NCBI RefSeq assembly: GCF_018885305.1
Contig: NZ_CP076544.1
Location: 2,418,001-2,482,000, forward strand
Length of the DNA: 64,000 nt
Source: Curtobacterium sp. L6-1
Lineage (GTDB): Bacteria > Actinomycetota > Actinomycetes > Actinomycetales > Microbacteriaceae
Reading direction: 5' to 3'
Part shown: in pieces, positions 1-8,267 of the stretch
How positions within the stretch are numbered: position 1 is the first letter of the stretch
Layout of the letters: each line of letters begins with the position of its first letter
The notes under the pieces: generated by a model
Told to the model about the DNA's origin: nothing
What the model saw: only the letters and a program-made list of their open reading frames with translations
The model's database searches: none
Translations under genes and position numbers: made by a program

Positions 1-384
1 ATCTACCGCGAGGTGGCCGTTCGCCAGGAGCCCGAAGCCGCGGGCAAGGTCAACAAGATCGAGCACATCAGCATCGCCGCGAACGGATGGGTCGGCCAGC
101 CCGCAGACCTGACGGTGACGAGCCACAGCGACAAGGGCACGTTCCCCCCCAACACCCTGCAGACCTTCCGCGGCACCGCCACGCCGGGCACCGAGGTCAC
201 GCTCTACCCGTTCGGTACCGAGTACCCCACCAAGGCGATGACCGTCACGGCGGACACCCTCGGCAAGTGGGAGATCCAGCGGACCCTGGGCAACCAGGTG
301 TTCCCGATGGTCTTCACGCAGGACGCTGACGACGCCGGCACCAAGACCGCCCGCGTCGACGTCCGGCTCGTCCCCACCCCGTGA
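1..384 (+). CDS. surface/secreted protein, C-terminal fragment
   Basis: The reading frame is open from the first base, so the gene starts upstream of the window; only about 127 C-terminal residues are visible. They look like a beta-rich, Ig-like extracellular module: many Thr/Val/Gly residues, GTATPGTEVTLYPFGTEY, then DTLGKWEIQR. This resembles the bacterial Ig-like repeats in which a GTGTPGATV-type motif precedes a gWs/W strand. No sorting signal or membrane helix follows; the protein simply ends in RLVPTP. It could be an adhesin or a polysaccharide-associated protein next to the exopolysaccharide locus. The exact function is not recognisable. Confidence 0.6.
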   Translation: MYREVAVRQEPEAAGKVNKIEHISIAANGWVGQPADLTVTSHSDKGTFPPNTLQTFRGTATPGTEVTLYPFGTEYPTKAMTVTADTLGKWEIQRTLGNQVFPMVFTQDADDAGTKTARVDVRLVPTP

Positions 385-444
385 CAACCAGGCGCGGGGC
401 CGGGCACCATGCCGGCCCCGCGCCACCGACCCGAAGGCCCGATC

Positions 445-861
445 ATGACCAGACGCAGCACCCTCTCCGCCCTCCTGACCGCCGGGACCGCGGCTGTCCT
501 GCTCACCGGATGCGCGAACGCAACCGCCCCGGACAGCAAGGAGAGCGCGCAGCCCACGAAGACCCCGACCAGCCTCGCGATCCCCGCCTACGAGAACAAG
601 TGCGACGGATCGCAGGCCGTCCTGAGCGGCGATGGCGTCGAGCACACGCTCAAGAAGGGATGCAAGGCCGTGTCGATCGCCTCCTCCGGGAGCGCAATCG
701 CGCTCGGTCCGACGAAGAGCATCGTCGTCGAGGGCAACAACAACGACATCACCGCCGCTTCGTCGGACCAGGTGACGCTCTTCGGCTCGAACAACAAGCT
801 GCACGTCGAGGGCGGTGAGCCCGAGGTCGACGACCAAGGCACGGGCAACACCGTCGACTGA
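445..861 (+). CDS. DUF3060 lipoprotein
   Basis: A 138-residue lipoprotein. I chose the ATG at 445 over an upstream in-frame ATG at 409 because MTRRSTLSALLTAGTAAVLLTGC is a normal signal peptide: Arg-rich start, hydrophobic core and lipobox LTGC with the lipidated Cys near residue 23. The mature part is a low-complexity linker followed by a right-handed beta repeat of the DUF3060 type (EHTLKKGCKAVSIASSG, VEGNNNDITA, LFGSNNKLHVEG, GTGNTVD), with the GxNN ladder typical of that family. DUF3060 proteins are exported actinobacterial proteins of unknown function. It ends just before a strong hairpin, so it is probably the last gene of the upstream unit. Confidence 0.8.
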   Translation: MTRRSTLSALLTAGTAAVLLTGCANATAPDSKESAQPTKTPTSLAIPAYENKCDGSQAVLSGDGVEHTLKKGCKAVSIASSGSAIALGPTKSIVVEGNNNDITAASSDQVTLFGSNNKLHVEGGEPEVDDQGTGNTVD

Positions 862-868
862 CGGACGT

Positions 869-908
869 GCGCACGAACGGCCGCCCAGCAGGGCGGCCGT
901 TCGTGCGC
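869..908 (+). terminator. perfect 18-bp hairpin
   Basis: Arms GCGCACGAACGGCCGCCC and its exact complement flank a 4-nt AGCA loop, 8 bp after the lipoprotein stop. There is no U-tract, as is common for high-GC actinobacterial terminators. It separates the lipoprotein from the exopolysaccharide operon. Confidence 0.75.
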
Positions 909-916
909 TCCGACAC

Positions 917-971
917 TTCCGTATTCATATATCACGTGCTAGTATCTTGACATCTCGACAGACAGGACGCC
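917..971 (+). promoter_or_regulatory. probable promoter of the exopolysaccharide operon
   Basis: The only AT-rich stretch nearby. TAGTAT at 940-945 is a reasonable -10 box and TTCCGT at 917-922 a weak -35 with 17-bp spacing. The predicted start near 952 leaves a leader of about 20 nt carrying ACAGGA ahead of the ATG at 972. The same TAGTAT hexamer is used on the other strand at 12585-12590, ahead of the second glycosyltransferase unit of the locus. Confidence 0.5.
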
Positions 972-2390
972 ATGGAACTCCCCGACCTCCTCCGCTCTCT
1001 CCGCCGTCGATGGCCCCTCGTCGTCGGCAGCATCGCGCTCGGCTCGGCAGCGGCGTGCACGCAGCTCCTCCTCGCGACCCCGACGTACGACGCGACGGCG
1101 CAGCTGTACGTGACGGTGGCGGCCGCGGACACCGGTTCAACGACCGACCTCGTCCAGGGCGGCAACGCAGCGGAACAACGTGTTCGCTCCTACGTCGACA
1201 TCATCACCACGCCCCGGGTGCTCCAGTCCGCGATCGACGAACTCGGGCTCGGGCTGACCGCCCAGGAACTCTCCGAGCACGTCCGCGCCAGTTCGCCGAA
1301 CGAGACCGTGCTCCTCTACCTGACCGTCAACGACACGTCCCCGAAACGGGCCGCCGCCATCGCCAACGCGATCAGCGCGAGCTTCACGGACGCCGTCGCC
1401 ACCGACCTGGAGCAGGCGGGGGCCGACCGGCAGAGTGCGGTCTCGGTCCGTACCTCCCAGCCCGCGCTCGCGCCGGAGACGGCGGCGACACCGCAGCCCC
1501 TGAAGTCGATGCTGCTCGGCCTCGGTGGCGGGACGGCGGTGGGCGTCCTCGCCGCGCTGCTCCGAGACCTCCTCGACACGAGGATCCGCGGGCGGGCGGA
1601 GGTCGAGTCCGCGACCGATCGTCCGGTACTGGGCATGGTCCCCCGTTCGAAGGACCTGGCGAAGACGCCGGTCTACGTCCAGGGTGACGGCCGCGGGGCC
1701 TTCGCTGAGTCCTTCCGCTCGCTCCGGACGAACCTCCGATTCGTGGACCAGACCGAGCACAGCCGCGTCCTCGTCATCACGTCGGCGAACCCCAGCGAAG
1801 GGAAGACGACCACCTCGGTCAACCTCGCCGCCGCACTCATGGAGGGCGGATCGAGGGTGACGCTGGTCGACTGCGATCTCCGTCGTCCCGCCGTCGCGGC
1901 ACGGCTGGACCTCGAGAACTCGGTCGGTCTGACGGACGTGCTCATCGGACGCGCCGAACTCGACGACGTGCTGCAGCCCTGGGGTGAGAACGGACGTGTC
2001 CTCCCGACCGGCCCGATGCCGCCGAACCCGGCCGATCTCCTCTCCTCTCCGGCGATGACCGCGATCCTCGCGACGCTCGCCGAGGACTCCGACTACGTGA
2101 TCGTCGACACGCCTCCGCTGCTCCCGGTGACCGACGCCGCCGTCCTCGCCGCGACGACCTCCGGTGCGCTCCTGGTCACCGCCGCGGGCAGGTCCCGCAC
2201 GACCGAGCTCCGCGAGGCGCTCGCCGTGCTCGACCGTGCAGACGCCCACACGATCGGGATCGCGATCGGGATGGTCAAGTCACCGCACCAGCACTACGCG
2301 TACGTCTACCGCGACGACGCGCCCCAGCTCAGCAAGTCGGACCTCAGACGGAGCCGCGGCAGCCGTGCGGCGGACAACCCCGCGTCGTGA
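972..2390 (+). CDS. polysaccharide co-polymerase/BY-kinase fusion (Wzz-Wzc type)
   Basis: A 472-residue protein controlling exopolysaccharide chain length and export. The N-terminal Wzz domain (about 1-190) has a membrane helix near residues 13-32 and a second hydrophobic segment near 180-200. It is fused to a cytoplasmic P-loop tyrosine-kinase domain: Walker A SANPSEGKTTT near residue 272, Walker A' LVDCDLRRP near 298, Walker B VIVDTPPLL near 376. BY-kinases usually autophosphorylate a C-terminal Tyr cluster; here the tail holds only HYAYVY and then a basic stretch, so phosphorylation may be limited. First gene of the operon, 86 bp before capE. The single-chain layout is usual in Gram-negatives and actinobacteria, whereas Firmicutes split it. 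Confidence 0.85.
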   Translation: MELPDLLRSLRRRWPLVVGSIALGSAAACTQLLLATPTYDATAQLYVTVAAADTGSTTDLVQGGNAAEQRVRSYVDIITTPRVLQSAIDELGLGLTAQELSEHVRASSPNETVLLYLTVNDTSPKRAAAIANAISASFTDAVATDLEQAGADRQSAVSVRTSQPALAPETAATPQPLKSMLLGLGGGTAVGVLAALLRDLLDTRIRGRAEVESATDRPVLGMVPRSKDLAKTPVYVQGDGRGAFAESFRSLRTNLRFVDQTEHSRVLVITSANPSEGKTTTSVNLAAALMEGGSRVTLVDCDLRRPAVAARLDLENSVGLTDVLIGRAELDDVLQPWGENGRVLPTGPMPPNPADLLSSPAMTAILATLAEDSDYVIVDTPPLLPVTDAAVLAATTSGALLVTAAGRSRTTELREALAVLDRADAHTIGIAIGMVKSPHQHYAYVYRDDAPQLSKSDLRRSRGSRAADNPAS

Positions 2391-2476
2391 ACCCGGACCG
2401 ACTCGTTCATCCTCAGACACCGCTGCGCGAGCGACCGCAGCACCCCAGTGCACCCGACTCCCCAGACAGGACGACC

Positions 2477-3538
2477 ATGACAACCATCACAGACTCCCTC
2501 ATCGGCTCTCGCGTCCTCGTGACGGGCGGCACCGGCTCGTTCGGCAAGACCGTGACCAAGCGGCTGCTCGCACGAGGGGTCGGTGAGGTCCGCATCCTCA
2601 GCCGGGACGAGGCGAAGCAGGACCAACTCCGCCAGGAACTGAGCGACCCCCGCGCTCGTTTCTACCTGGGCGACGTCCGCGAGCCCGAGAGCGTCGGCCG
2701 GGCCATGCGGGGCGTCGATCACGTGTTCCACGCCGCGGCCCTCAAGCAGGTGCCGTCCTGCGAGTTCTTCCCGCTCGAAGCAGTGCGGACGAACGTGCTC
2801 GGGAGTCAGAACGTCGTCGCCGAGGCCGTCGCCGCGGAGGTGCAGTCGGTGGTGTGCCTGAGCACCGACAAGGCCGTCTACCCCGTGAACGCGATGGGGA
2901 TCAGCAAGGCGATGATGGAGAAGGTCGCGCTGTCGTTCGGGCTCAACAACCAGGACGCGACGACCACGGTCTCGTGTGTGCGGTACGGCAACGTGATGTA
3001 CTCGCGCGGCTCCGTCATCCCGCTGTTCGTCGACCAGATCCGCAAGGGCAAGCAGCTCACCATCACGAACCCGGACATGACCCGCTTCATGATGTCCCTC
3101 GACGACAGCGTCGACCTCGTCGAGCACGCGTTCGTCCACGCGAACCAGGGCGACCTCTTCGTCAAGAAGGCAGCCTCCTGCACGATCGGTGACCTTGCCC
3201 GCGCGCTCGCGAACCTCTTCGGCCTGCCGGGCGAGCCCTTCCGCGTCATCGGTACCCGGCACGCCGAGAAGCTCTCCGAGGCGCTGGCCAGCCGCGAGGA
3301 GCTGGCACGTGCAGAGGACATGGGCGAGTACTTCCGCATCCCGGCGGACGTCCGCGACCTCAACTACGCCGCCTACTTCGAGGAGGGCGACCCGACGCAG
3401 ACGGACCGGGCCGCCTACGATTCCCACTCGGTCGAACGCCTCGACGTCTGTGGCGTCGAGCAGCTCCTGCTCTCCCTCCCGGAGATCCGCGCTGAACTCG
3501 ACCGCGCCGGCCGCCGTACCTCGAGGGTCGCAGCGTGA
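2477..3538 (+). CDS. capE: UDP-GlcNAc 4,6-dehydratase/5-epimerase (CapE/FnlA/WbjB type)
   Basis: 353-residue SDR enzyme and first step of UDP-N-acetyl-L-fucosamine synthesis: dehydration and epimerisation of UDP-GlcNAc. The NAD(P)-binding motif GGTGSFG is at residues 17-23. The catalytic region LSTDKAVYPVNAMGISK has Met140 where classical SDRs have Tyr, followed by Lys144; this MxxxK form is usual for the CapE/PseB/FlaA1 subfamily. I chose the ATG at 2477 because AGGAC lies 7-10 bp upstream; the frame extends upstream without a convincing start. It overlaps capF by a GTGA junction. The assignment to L-FucNAc rather than another 4-keto sugar rests on capF and capG following directly. Confidence 0.9.
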   Translation: MTTITDSLIGSRVLVTGGTGSFGKTVTKRLLARGVGEVRILSRDEAKQDQLRQELSDPRARFYLGDVREPESVGRAMRGVDHVFHAAALKQVPSCEFFPLEAVRTNVLGSQNVVAEAVAAEVQSVVCLSTDKAVYPVNAMGISKAMMEKVALSFGLNNQDATTTVSCVRYGNVMYSRGSVIPLFVDQIRKGKQLTITNPDMTRFMMSLDDSVDLVEHAFVHANQGDLFVKKAASCTIGDLARALANLFGLPGEPFRVIGTRHAEKLSEALASREELARAEDMGEYFRIPADVRDLNYAAYFEEGDPTQTDRAAYDSHSVERLDVCGVEQLLLSLPEIRAELDRAGRRTSRVAA

Positions 3539-4614
3539 TCGCTGTCTCCGGTCGCGGAGGGCTGGTCGGGTGGCACCTCCGGGCGCTGCTGCACGCGCAG
3601 GAGCGCGCGTGGACCGACGTCGACCTCCGCCGTGACGCTCGTCCGCTCGCCGGGCTCGAGGGCACGGCCACCGCTGTCCACGTCGCCGGCATCACCCGAG
3701 GCAGCGACGACGACCTCCGATCAGGCAACGTGGCCCTCGCCCGGCGATTCGTTGCGGCACTGGACCGGGCGGGCGCTCGTCCGACGGTCGTCGTGCACGC
3801 GAACTCGGTCCAGGCCGGTCGGCCCACGCCGTACGGCGAGGGGAAGGCGGGCGCCGCCGAGGTACTCGCCGCCGCAGCAGCCCGGTGGGGCGCCCGCATG
3901 CTCGACGTGGTGATCGAGAACGTCTTCGGCGAACACGGCAAACCGGACCACAACACCGTCACGTCCACCTTCTGCCACCGACTCGCCAACGGCGGTGACC
4001 TTCCGGTCGACTCCGACCAGGAGCGCGTCTTCGTGCACGCTCAGGACGTCGCCGAAGCGCTCATCGGCTCGATCGACGAGACGGAACTCGCCGCACGGTC
4101 GACGACACTGACCATCCCGGAGCTGGCGGCGAAGCTGACGGGACTCGCCGCCGTCTACGACCAGGGGGAGATCCCGCCGCTCGCGACCCCCTTCGACCGT
4201 GACCTGCTCAACACCTACCGTTCGTACGCCTTCCTGGCCCGTCCGGTCCACCGGCTCCACTCGGTCCACGACGACCGTGGTGCGTTCACCGAGCTCGTCC
4301 GCGCACATCGCGGCACCGGCCAGACCGCCATCTCGACGACGCTGCCCGGGGTGACCCGCGGGAACCACTTCCACCGCCGGAAGCTCGAGCGTTTCGTCGT
4401 CGTGCAGGGCGAAGCCCGCATCGCCCTCCGCCGCGTCCTGACGGACGAGCGGCAGGTCGTCGAGGTCTCGGGGGACCGCCCCGTCGCCGTCGACATGCCC
4501 ACGCTCTGGGCCCACTCGATCACGAACACCGGCAGGACACCCCTCGTCACCGCCTTCTGGACGAACGAGCTCTTCGACCCCACCCACTCCGACACCCACC
4601 AGGACGTCGCATGA
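3535..4614 (+). CDS. capF: UDP-2-acetamido-2,6-dideoxy-hexose reductase, SDR-cupin (CapF/WbjC/FnlB)
   Basis: 359 residues, close to the roughly 369 of Staphylococcus CapF, with the same two-domain plan. The N-terminal short-chain reductase half has SGRGGLVGWHL at residues 4-14 for cofactor binding and the Tyr-Lys pair in PYGEGKAG near 101-108. The C-terminal cupin half has metal-ligand motif GNHFHRRKLERF near 276. In characterised CapF the cupin epimerises at C3 and the SDR half reduces the 4-keto group to give UDP-2-acetamido-2,6-dideoxy-L-talose. Starts with GTG overlapping the capE stop and ends in an ATGA overlap with capG, so translation is coupled. Confidence 0.9.
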   Translation: MIAVSGRGGLVGWHLRALLHAQERAWTDVDLRRDARPLAGLEGTATAVHVAGITRGSDDDLRSGNVALARRFVAALDRAGARPTVVVHANSVQAGRPTPYGEGKAGAAEVLAAAAARWGARMLDVVIENVFGEHGKPDHNTVTSTFCHRLANGGDLPVDSDQERVFVHAQDVAEALIGSIDETELAARSTTLTIPELAAKLTGLAAVYDQGEIPPLATPFDRDLLNTYRSYAFLARPVHRLHSVHDDRGAFTELVRAHRGTGQTAISTTLPGVTRGNHFHRRKLERFVVVQGEARIALRRVLTDERQVVEVSGDRPVAVDMPTLWAHSITNTGRTPLVTAFWTNELFDPTHSDTHQDVA

Positions 4615-5771
4615 TGCACTCGAACACTCCAGTACGCCGCACGAAGGTCCTCACCATCGTGGGGACCCGTCCCGAGATCATCCGGCTCTCCGCGGTCATC
4701 AACCTGCTCGAGGAGACGTGCGACCACGTCCTCGTCCACACGGGACAGAACCACGACCCGCAGCTGAGCGACGTCTTCTTCGACGATCTGGACCTGCGCC
4801 GTCCCGATCACTTCCTGCACGTGGACACCTCGTCGCTGGGTTCGGTCCTCGGCTCGATCCTGCAGCGCATCGAGCCGGTCCTGAACGACGAACGTCCCGA
4901 CGCCGTGCTCATCCTCGGCGACACCAACAGCGCGGTTGCGGCCCTCATCGCGAAGCGCATGCGGGTCCCGGTGTTCCACATGGAGGCGGGCAACCGGTCG
5001 TTCGACGAGAACGTCCCCGAGGAGACCAACCGCCGGATGGTCGACCACGTGGCCGACTACAACCTCGTGTACACGGAGCACGCCCGCCGCAATCTGCTCG
5101 CCGAGGGCATCCACCCGTCGCGCATCCTGCTCACCGGGTCACCCCTCCGTGAGGTGCTCGCGGTGCACGAACCCGCGATCCGACGCAGTGACGTCCTCTC
5201 TCGGCTCGGACTCGCCTCCGAGCAGTACGTGCTCGTGAGCGCGCACCGCGAGGAGAACGTCGACGAACCGGAGCGGCTCCTGGCGCTGCTCGACGCCGTC
5301 CAGGCGGTCGGCGATGCGTACGACCTGCCCGTCCTCGTCTCGACCCACCCGCGGACTCGTCGGTCGTTGACCGGACTGGACGAGTCAGCCTGGCCACGTT
5401 TGCGGTTCCACGAGCCATTCGGTTTCCACGACTACAACCAGCTCCAGCGGTCTGCGTTCATCGTCCTCTCCGACTCCGGAACGATCAGCGAGGAATCCGT
5501 GATGCTCGGCTTCCCCGCGGTGACGCTCCGTGACCGCATCGAACGACCGGAAGCCGTCGACACGGCGTCCGTCGTCACCGCTGGCGTCCAGACCGGCCCG
5601 GTCCTCGAAGCGGTCGCCTTCGCACGCCGCCTCGCCGACACGACAGGGCCGTCGGGAGGCCCGGCGGACTACGCCGCGACGGACACGGCCCGCCGCGTGG
5701 TCGCGTTCGTACTGAGCACCGCACACTCGCACCACGCGACGCTCGGCCTCCGGAGACGACCGTGGCGGTGA
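4611..5771 (+). CDS. capG: UDP-GlcNAc 2-epimerase family enzyme (CapG/WbjD/FnlC)
   Basis: 386-residue non-hydrolysing epimerase with the family signatures GTRPEIIRLSAVI near residue 18, GDTNSA near 103, HMEAGNRSFDENVPEETNRR near 123 and LSDSGTISEES near 287. As third enzyme of the CapEFG set it would epimerise C2 of the talose intermediate to yield UDP-L-FucNAc. Its start overlaps the capF stop (ATGA); a second ATG follows immediately, so the protein may begin MM or M. On sequence alone it could be an ordinary WecB, but the tandem arrangement makes the FucNAc role the better reading. Confidence 0.88.
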   Translation: MMHSNTPVRRTKVLTIVGTRPEIIRLSAVINLLEETCDHVLVHTGQNHDPQLSDVFFDDLDLRRPDHFLHVDTSSLGSVLGSILQRIEPVLNDERPDAVLILGDTNSAVAALIAKRMRVPVFHMEAGNRSFDENVPEETNRRMVDHVADYNLVYTEHARRNLLAEGIHPSRILLTGSPLREVLAVHEPAIRRSDVLSRLGLASEQYVLVSAHREENVDEPERLLALLDAVQAVGDAYDLPVLVSTHPRTRRSLTGLDESAWPRLRFHEPFGFHDYNQLQRSAFIVLSDSGTISEESVMLGFPAVTLRDRIERPEAVDTASVVTAGVQTGPVLEAVAFARRLADTTGPSGGPADYAATDTARRVVAFVLSTAHSHHATLGLRRRPWR

Positions 5772-7048
5772 AGCCGCCGTCCGTCCCGCTCCGCCTGCTC
5801 CGCCGCTTCCCCACGACGTCGATCGTCCTCGCACCGTACGCGTTGCTGTTCCTCCCCCTCGCGATCTGGAACGACAACCCGCAGACGGACTTCATCATCC
5901 GCACCGGAGGCCTCGCCGTCGGGGGCGCCTTCCTCGTCGAGGCGGCCGTCGCACTCGTCGTCCTCGGCGAGCGTCGGGCTCGGCGACAGCAGAGCCCGGT
6001 GTCCGTGCTGACGGCACGTTGGTACGGGTCCCGCGTCGCGGCGGTCGCGCGCGTGGTGACCGTCACGTCGATCGTCGCGAACCTCACATCGGTACTGCTC
6101 GGTGGTGGGACGCTCCGCGCACAGGTCGACTCCGCGGTCCCGAGCGGCGTCCTGACCGTCCTCAGCCCCTTCGTCTCGTGGGCGTACGTCGCAGTCGCGC
6201 TCATCATCGCCGCGAATGCGCTGGGGGGTCTGTCACGGTGGGGCGCCGTCCGGTGGCTCGTGGCACTGCTGGCGACGCAGGCGATCATGGCGTACCTGAC
6301 GAACCTCACCGCCCGGGCGACGGTGTTCCTCGTGCTCCTCGCCACCCTCGCGATCCTCACCCGTCTGGTGCCGCGGAGCTGGATCCTCGCCGGTGCAGCC
6401 GCGTGTGCGGTCATCTGGCCGACGGTCTTCGAGATCCGGAACGCCCTCCGCCGGGCGAACGGCATCGACGTCAGCGAGACGGTCTCGGCCACCGACCGGC
6501 TCCGTTTCGACGAGCAGATCGGGCGGGCGGCGCAGTACGGTGCCGGTCACGACCTCGGGCAACCCGACGTCTGGTCTGCGCTCCGCTACGGCTTCGTCCC
6601 CCGCTTCCTCGATCCCGACCGCCCCACGATCTCGTCCGGCAACCTCATCAACGAGTTCCTCGGCGGCTCCTCGATCTCCTCGTACACGTTCCAACCGGTC
6701 GCGACCGCCTGGTTCTTCTGGGGTCCGCTCGCCGTGGTGCTGCTCTACGTGCTCTACGCGACCGTCATCATGGGACTCCGCCCGTGGGACCGCATCGCAC
6801 GTCGGCCGGGAGCCGTGATCGTGTTCGCCCTGATGCTCGGCGGACCGCTGTCCTGGTTCAGCACACCCCCGGACGTCGTGGTGAACATGCTGCAGACCCT
6901 GGTGTCGACGACACCGGTCCTCCTCGCGCTCCGGCTCTGGGCTCGGGCGGACACGAGACGCGCCAGAGCGATCGAGGCGAACCGGGTCCGCAGCAGCGTC
7001 ACCGTCCGATCGACGCATCCGTCCGGGTCGATGGGTGCCGTCCGATGA
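5762..7048 (+). CDS. Wzy-like polysaccharide polymerase, polytopic
   Basis: 428-residue integral membrane protein with about ten hydrophobic segments starting near residues 17-35. A long loop (about 220-310) carries charged and aromatic residues, including RRANGIDVSETVSATDRLRFDEQIG and LRYGFVPRFLDPDRPTISSGN. This topology is that of O-antigen/capsule polymerases, which join lipid-linked repeat units at the outer face of the membrane. Sequence conservation in Wzy proteins is poor, so the call rests on topology and on its place between the sugar-nucleotide genes and a flippase. GTG start inside the last 10 bp of capG, RBS GGAGACG. Confidence 0.72.
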   Translation: MAVKPPSVPLRLLRRFPTTSIVLAPYALLFLPLAIWNDNPQTDFIIRTGGLAVGGAFLVEAAVALVVLGERRARRQQSPVSVLTARWYGSRVAAVARVVTVTSIVANLTSVLLGGGTLRAQVDSAVPSGVLTVLSPFVSWAYVAVALIIAANALGGLSRWGAVRWLVALLATQAIMAYLTNLTARATVFLVLLATLAILTRLVPRSWILAGAAACAVIWPTVFEIRNALRRANGIDVSETVSATDRLRFDEQIGRAAQYGAGHDLGQPDVWSALRYGFVPRFLDPDRPTISSGNLINEFLGGSSISSYTFQPVATAWFFWGPLAVVLLYVLYATVIMGLRPWDRIARRPGAVIVFALMLGGPLSWFSTPPDVVVNMLQTLVSTTPVLLALRLWARADTRRARAIEANRVRSSVTVRSTHPSGSMGAVR

Positions 7049-8256
7049 TCAGCGTCCACTCCGTGGCACGCGTGGCCGGGTCGCGCGGGACGACGGCGCT
7101 GGTCGTCGGTCTCGGTTCGAGCGCGTCCGGGATGCTCGTCGCGGTGGCGATCGCACGCTCGTCCACGGTGGACGAGACCGGGCGTTACGGTGTCGCGGTC
7201 GCCGCCATGCTCCTGGTCACTGCACTGGCGCGGTCTGCGGTGGCGGACCCCCTCGTGGCTGCACCACCTGCCACCGACGTCCTCCGGCACACCGGGCGGG
7301 CGTCGGTGATCGGCCTCGGCGGGATGGCGGCCCTCGCTGTGGCTGCGGTCGCGCTCCGGTCCGAGTACCTGGTGACGGGGGCGCTCACGGTCCACGGGCT
7401 GGCGATGCGCGACACGGTGCGCGCGGTCCTGCTCGCGCGGGGGAGGTCGTCCGTCGCCGTGGTCGCGGAACTCGTCGGTCTGGGCGGCACGACGATCGCC
7501 TGCACCGGGACGCAGCTCGGCCTGTGGGACGCGTCCGCGGCGTTCGCGGTCTGGGCCGGCGTCGGAGCGCTGCTCGGCTACGGGATGTCGTTGGTCACAC
7601 GGTCGACACTCCGACCCGGTTGGAACGAGACCCCCGTCCCCACCACGCGGAGCCTCGCCTTCGGTGGCGACACGATGATCGGCAGCGGAGTCGTCCAGGT
7701 CGTCACCTGGATCGCCACCTGGATCGGCGGACTCTCCGTCGCGGCGGCACTGCGTGGCGCCGGCACCCTCGCCGGTCCGGTGACCGTGGGGTTGACCGCC
7801 GCGCGTGCGGTCCTCATCCCCCACGCCGTCCGCCGCCTCGACGGCGGCGGCGGGGTCCGTGGGTTGCTCGGAGACACGACGAAGCTCTGCACCGTCGCCA
7901 CACCGGTCCTCGTCCTGCTCGCCGTGGTCCCCGAACCGCTCGGTGTCGCGCTGCTCGGCGCCACCTGGCCGCTCGTCGCACCGGTCCTGGTGGCGACCGC
8001 GATCGAGCTCTTCGCCCAACTCGTCGCCGCCGTTCCGGAGTCGGCGCACCGGGCGATGGGCGCAGGCCGCAGGATCCTCGCCCTGCGCTGTTGCACAGCG
8101 GTCGTCCGGATCCCGCTCGTACTGCTCGTCGCACCGTCCGGCGTCGGGGCCGTCGTCATCGCCGCTGCAGCGGTCACCGCCGGGAGCGCACTCGCCTGGT
8201 GGATCAGCCTCGTGGTGCTCGTCCGGCAGCCCGTCCCCTCCCCGTTCTCTCCCTGA
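7045..8256 (+). CDS. Wzx-like flippase (MOP superfamily)
   Basis: 403-residue polytopic protein with about 12 predicted helices and no large soluble domain. Hydrophobic segments are rich in Ala, Val and Gly (TTALVVGLGSSASGMLVAVAIA, TALARSAVADPLVAA). That is the pattern of polysaccharide exporters that flip undecaprenyl-linked repeat units across the membrane. The ATG at 7045 overlaps the preceding stop (ATGA); the much longer frame upstream is out of register with the polymerase and is not used. The position directly after the polymerase supports Wzx over a multidrug MATE pump. Confidence 0.7.
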   Translation: MISVHSVARVAGSRGTTALVVGLGSSASGMLVAVAIARSSTVDETGRYGVAVAAMLLVTALARSAVADPLVAAPPATDVLRHTGRASVIGLGGMAALAVAAVALRSEYLVTGALTVHGLAMRDTVRAVLLARGRSSVAVVAELVGLGGTTIACTGTQLGLWDASAAFAVWAGVGALLGYGMSLVTRSTLRPGWNETPVPTTRSLAFGGDTMIGSGVVQVVTWIATWIGGLSVAAALRGAGTLAGPVTVGLTAARAVLIPHAVRRLDGGGGVRGLLGDTTKLCTVATPVLVLLAVVPEPLGVALLGATWPLVAPVLVATAIELFAQLVAAVPESAHRAMGAGRRILALRCCTAVVRIPLVLLVAPSGVGAVVIAAAAVTAGSALAWWISLVVLVRQPVPSPFSP

Positions 8257-8267
8257 AGGACCCGAAC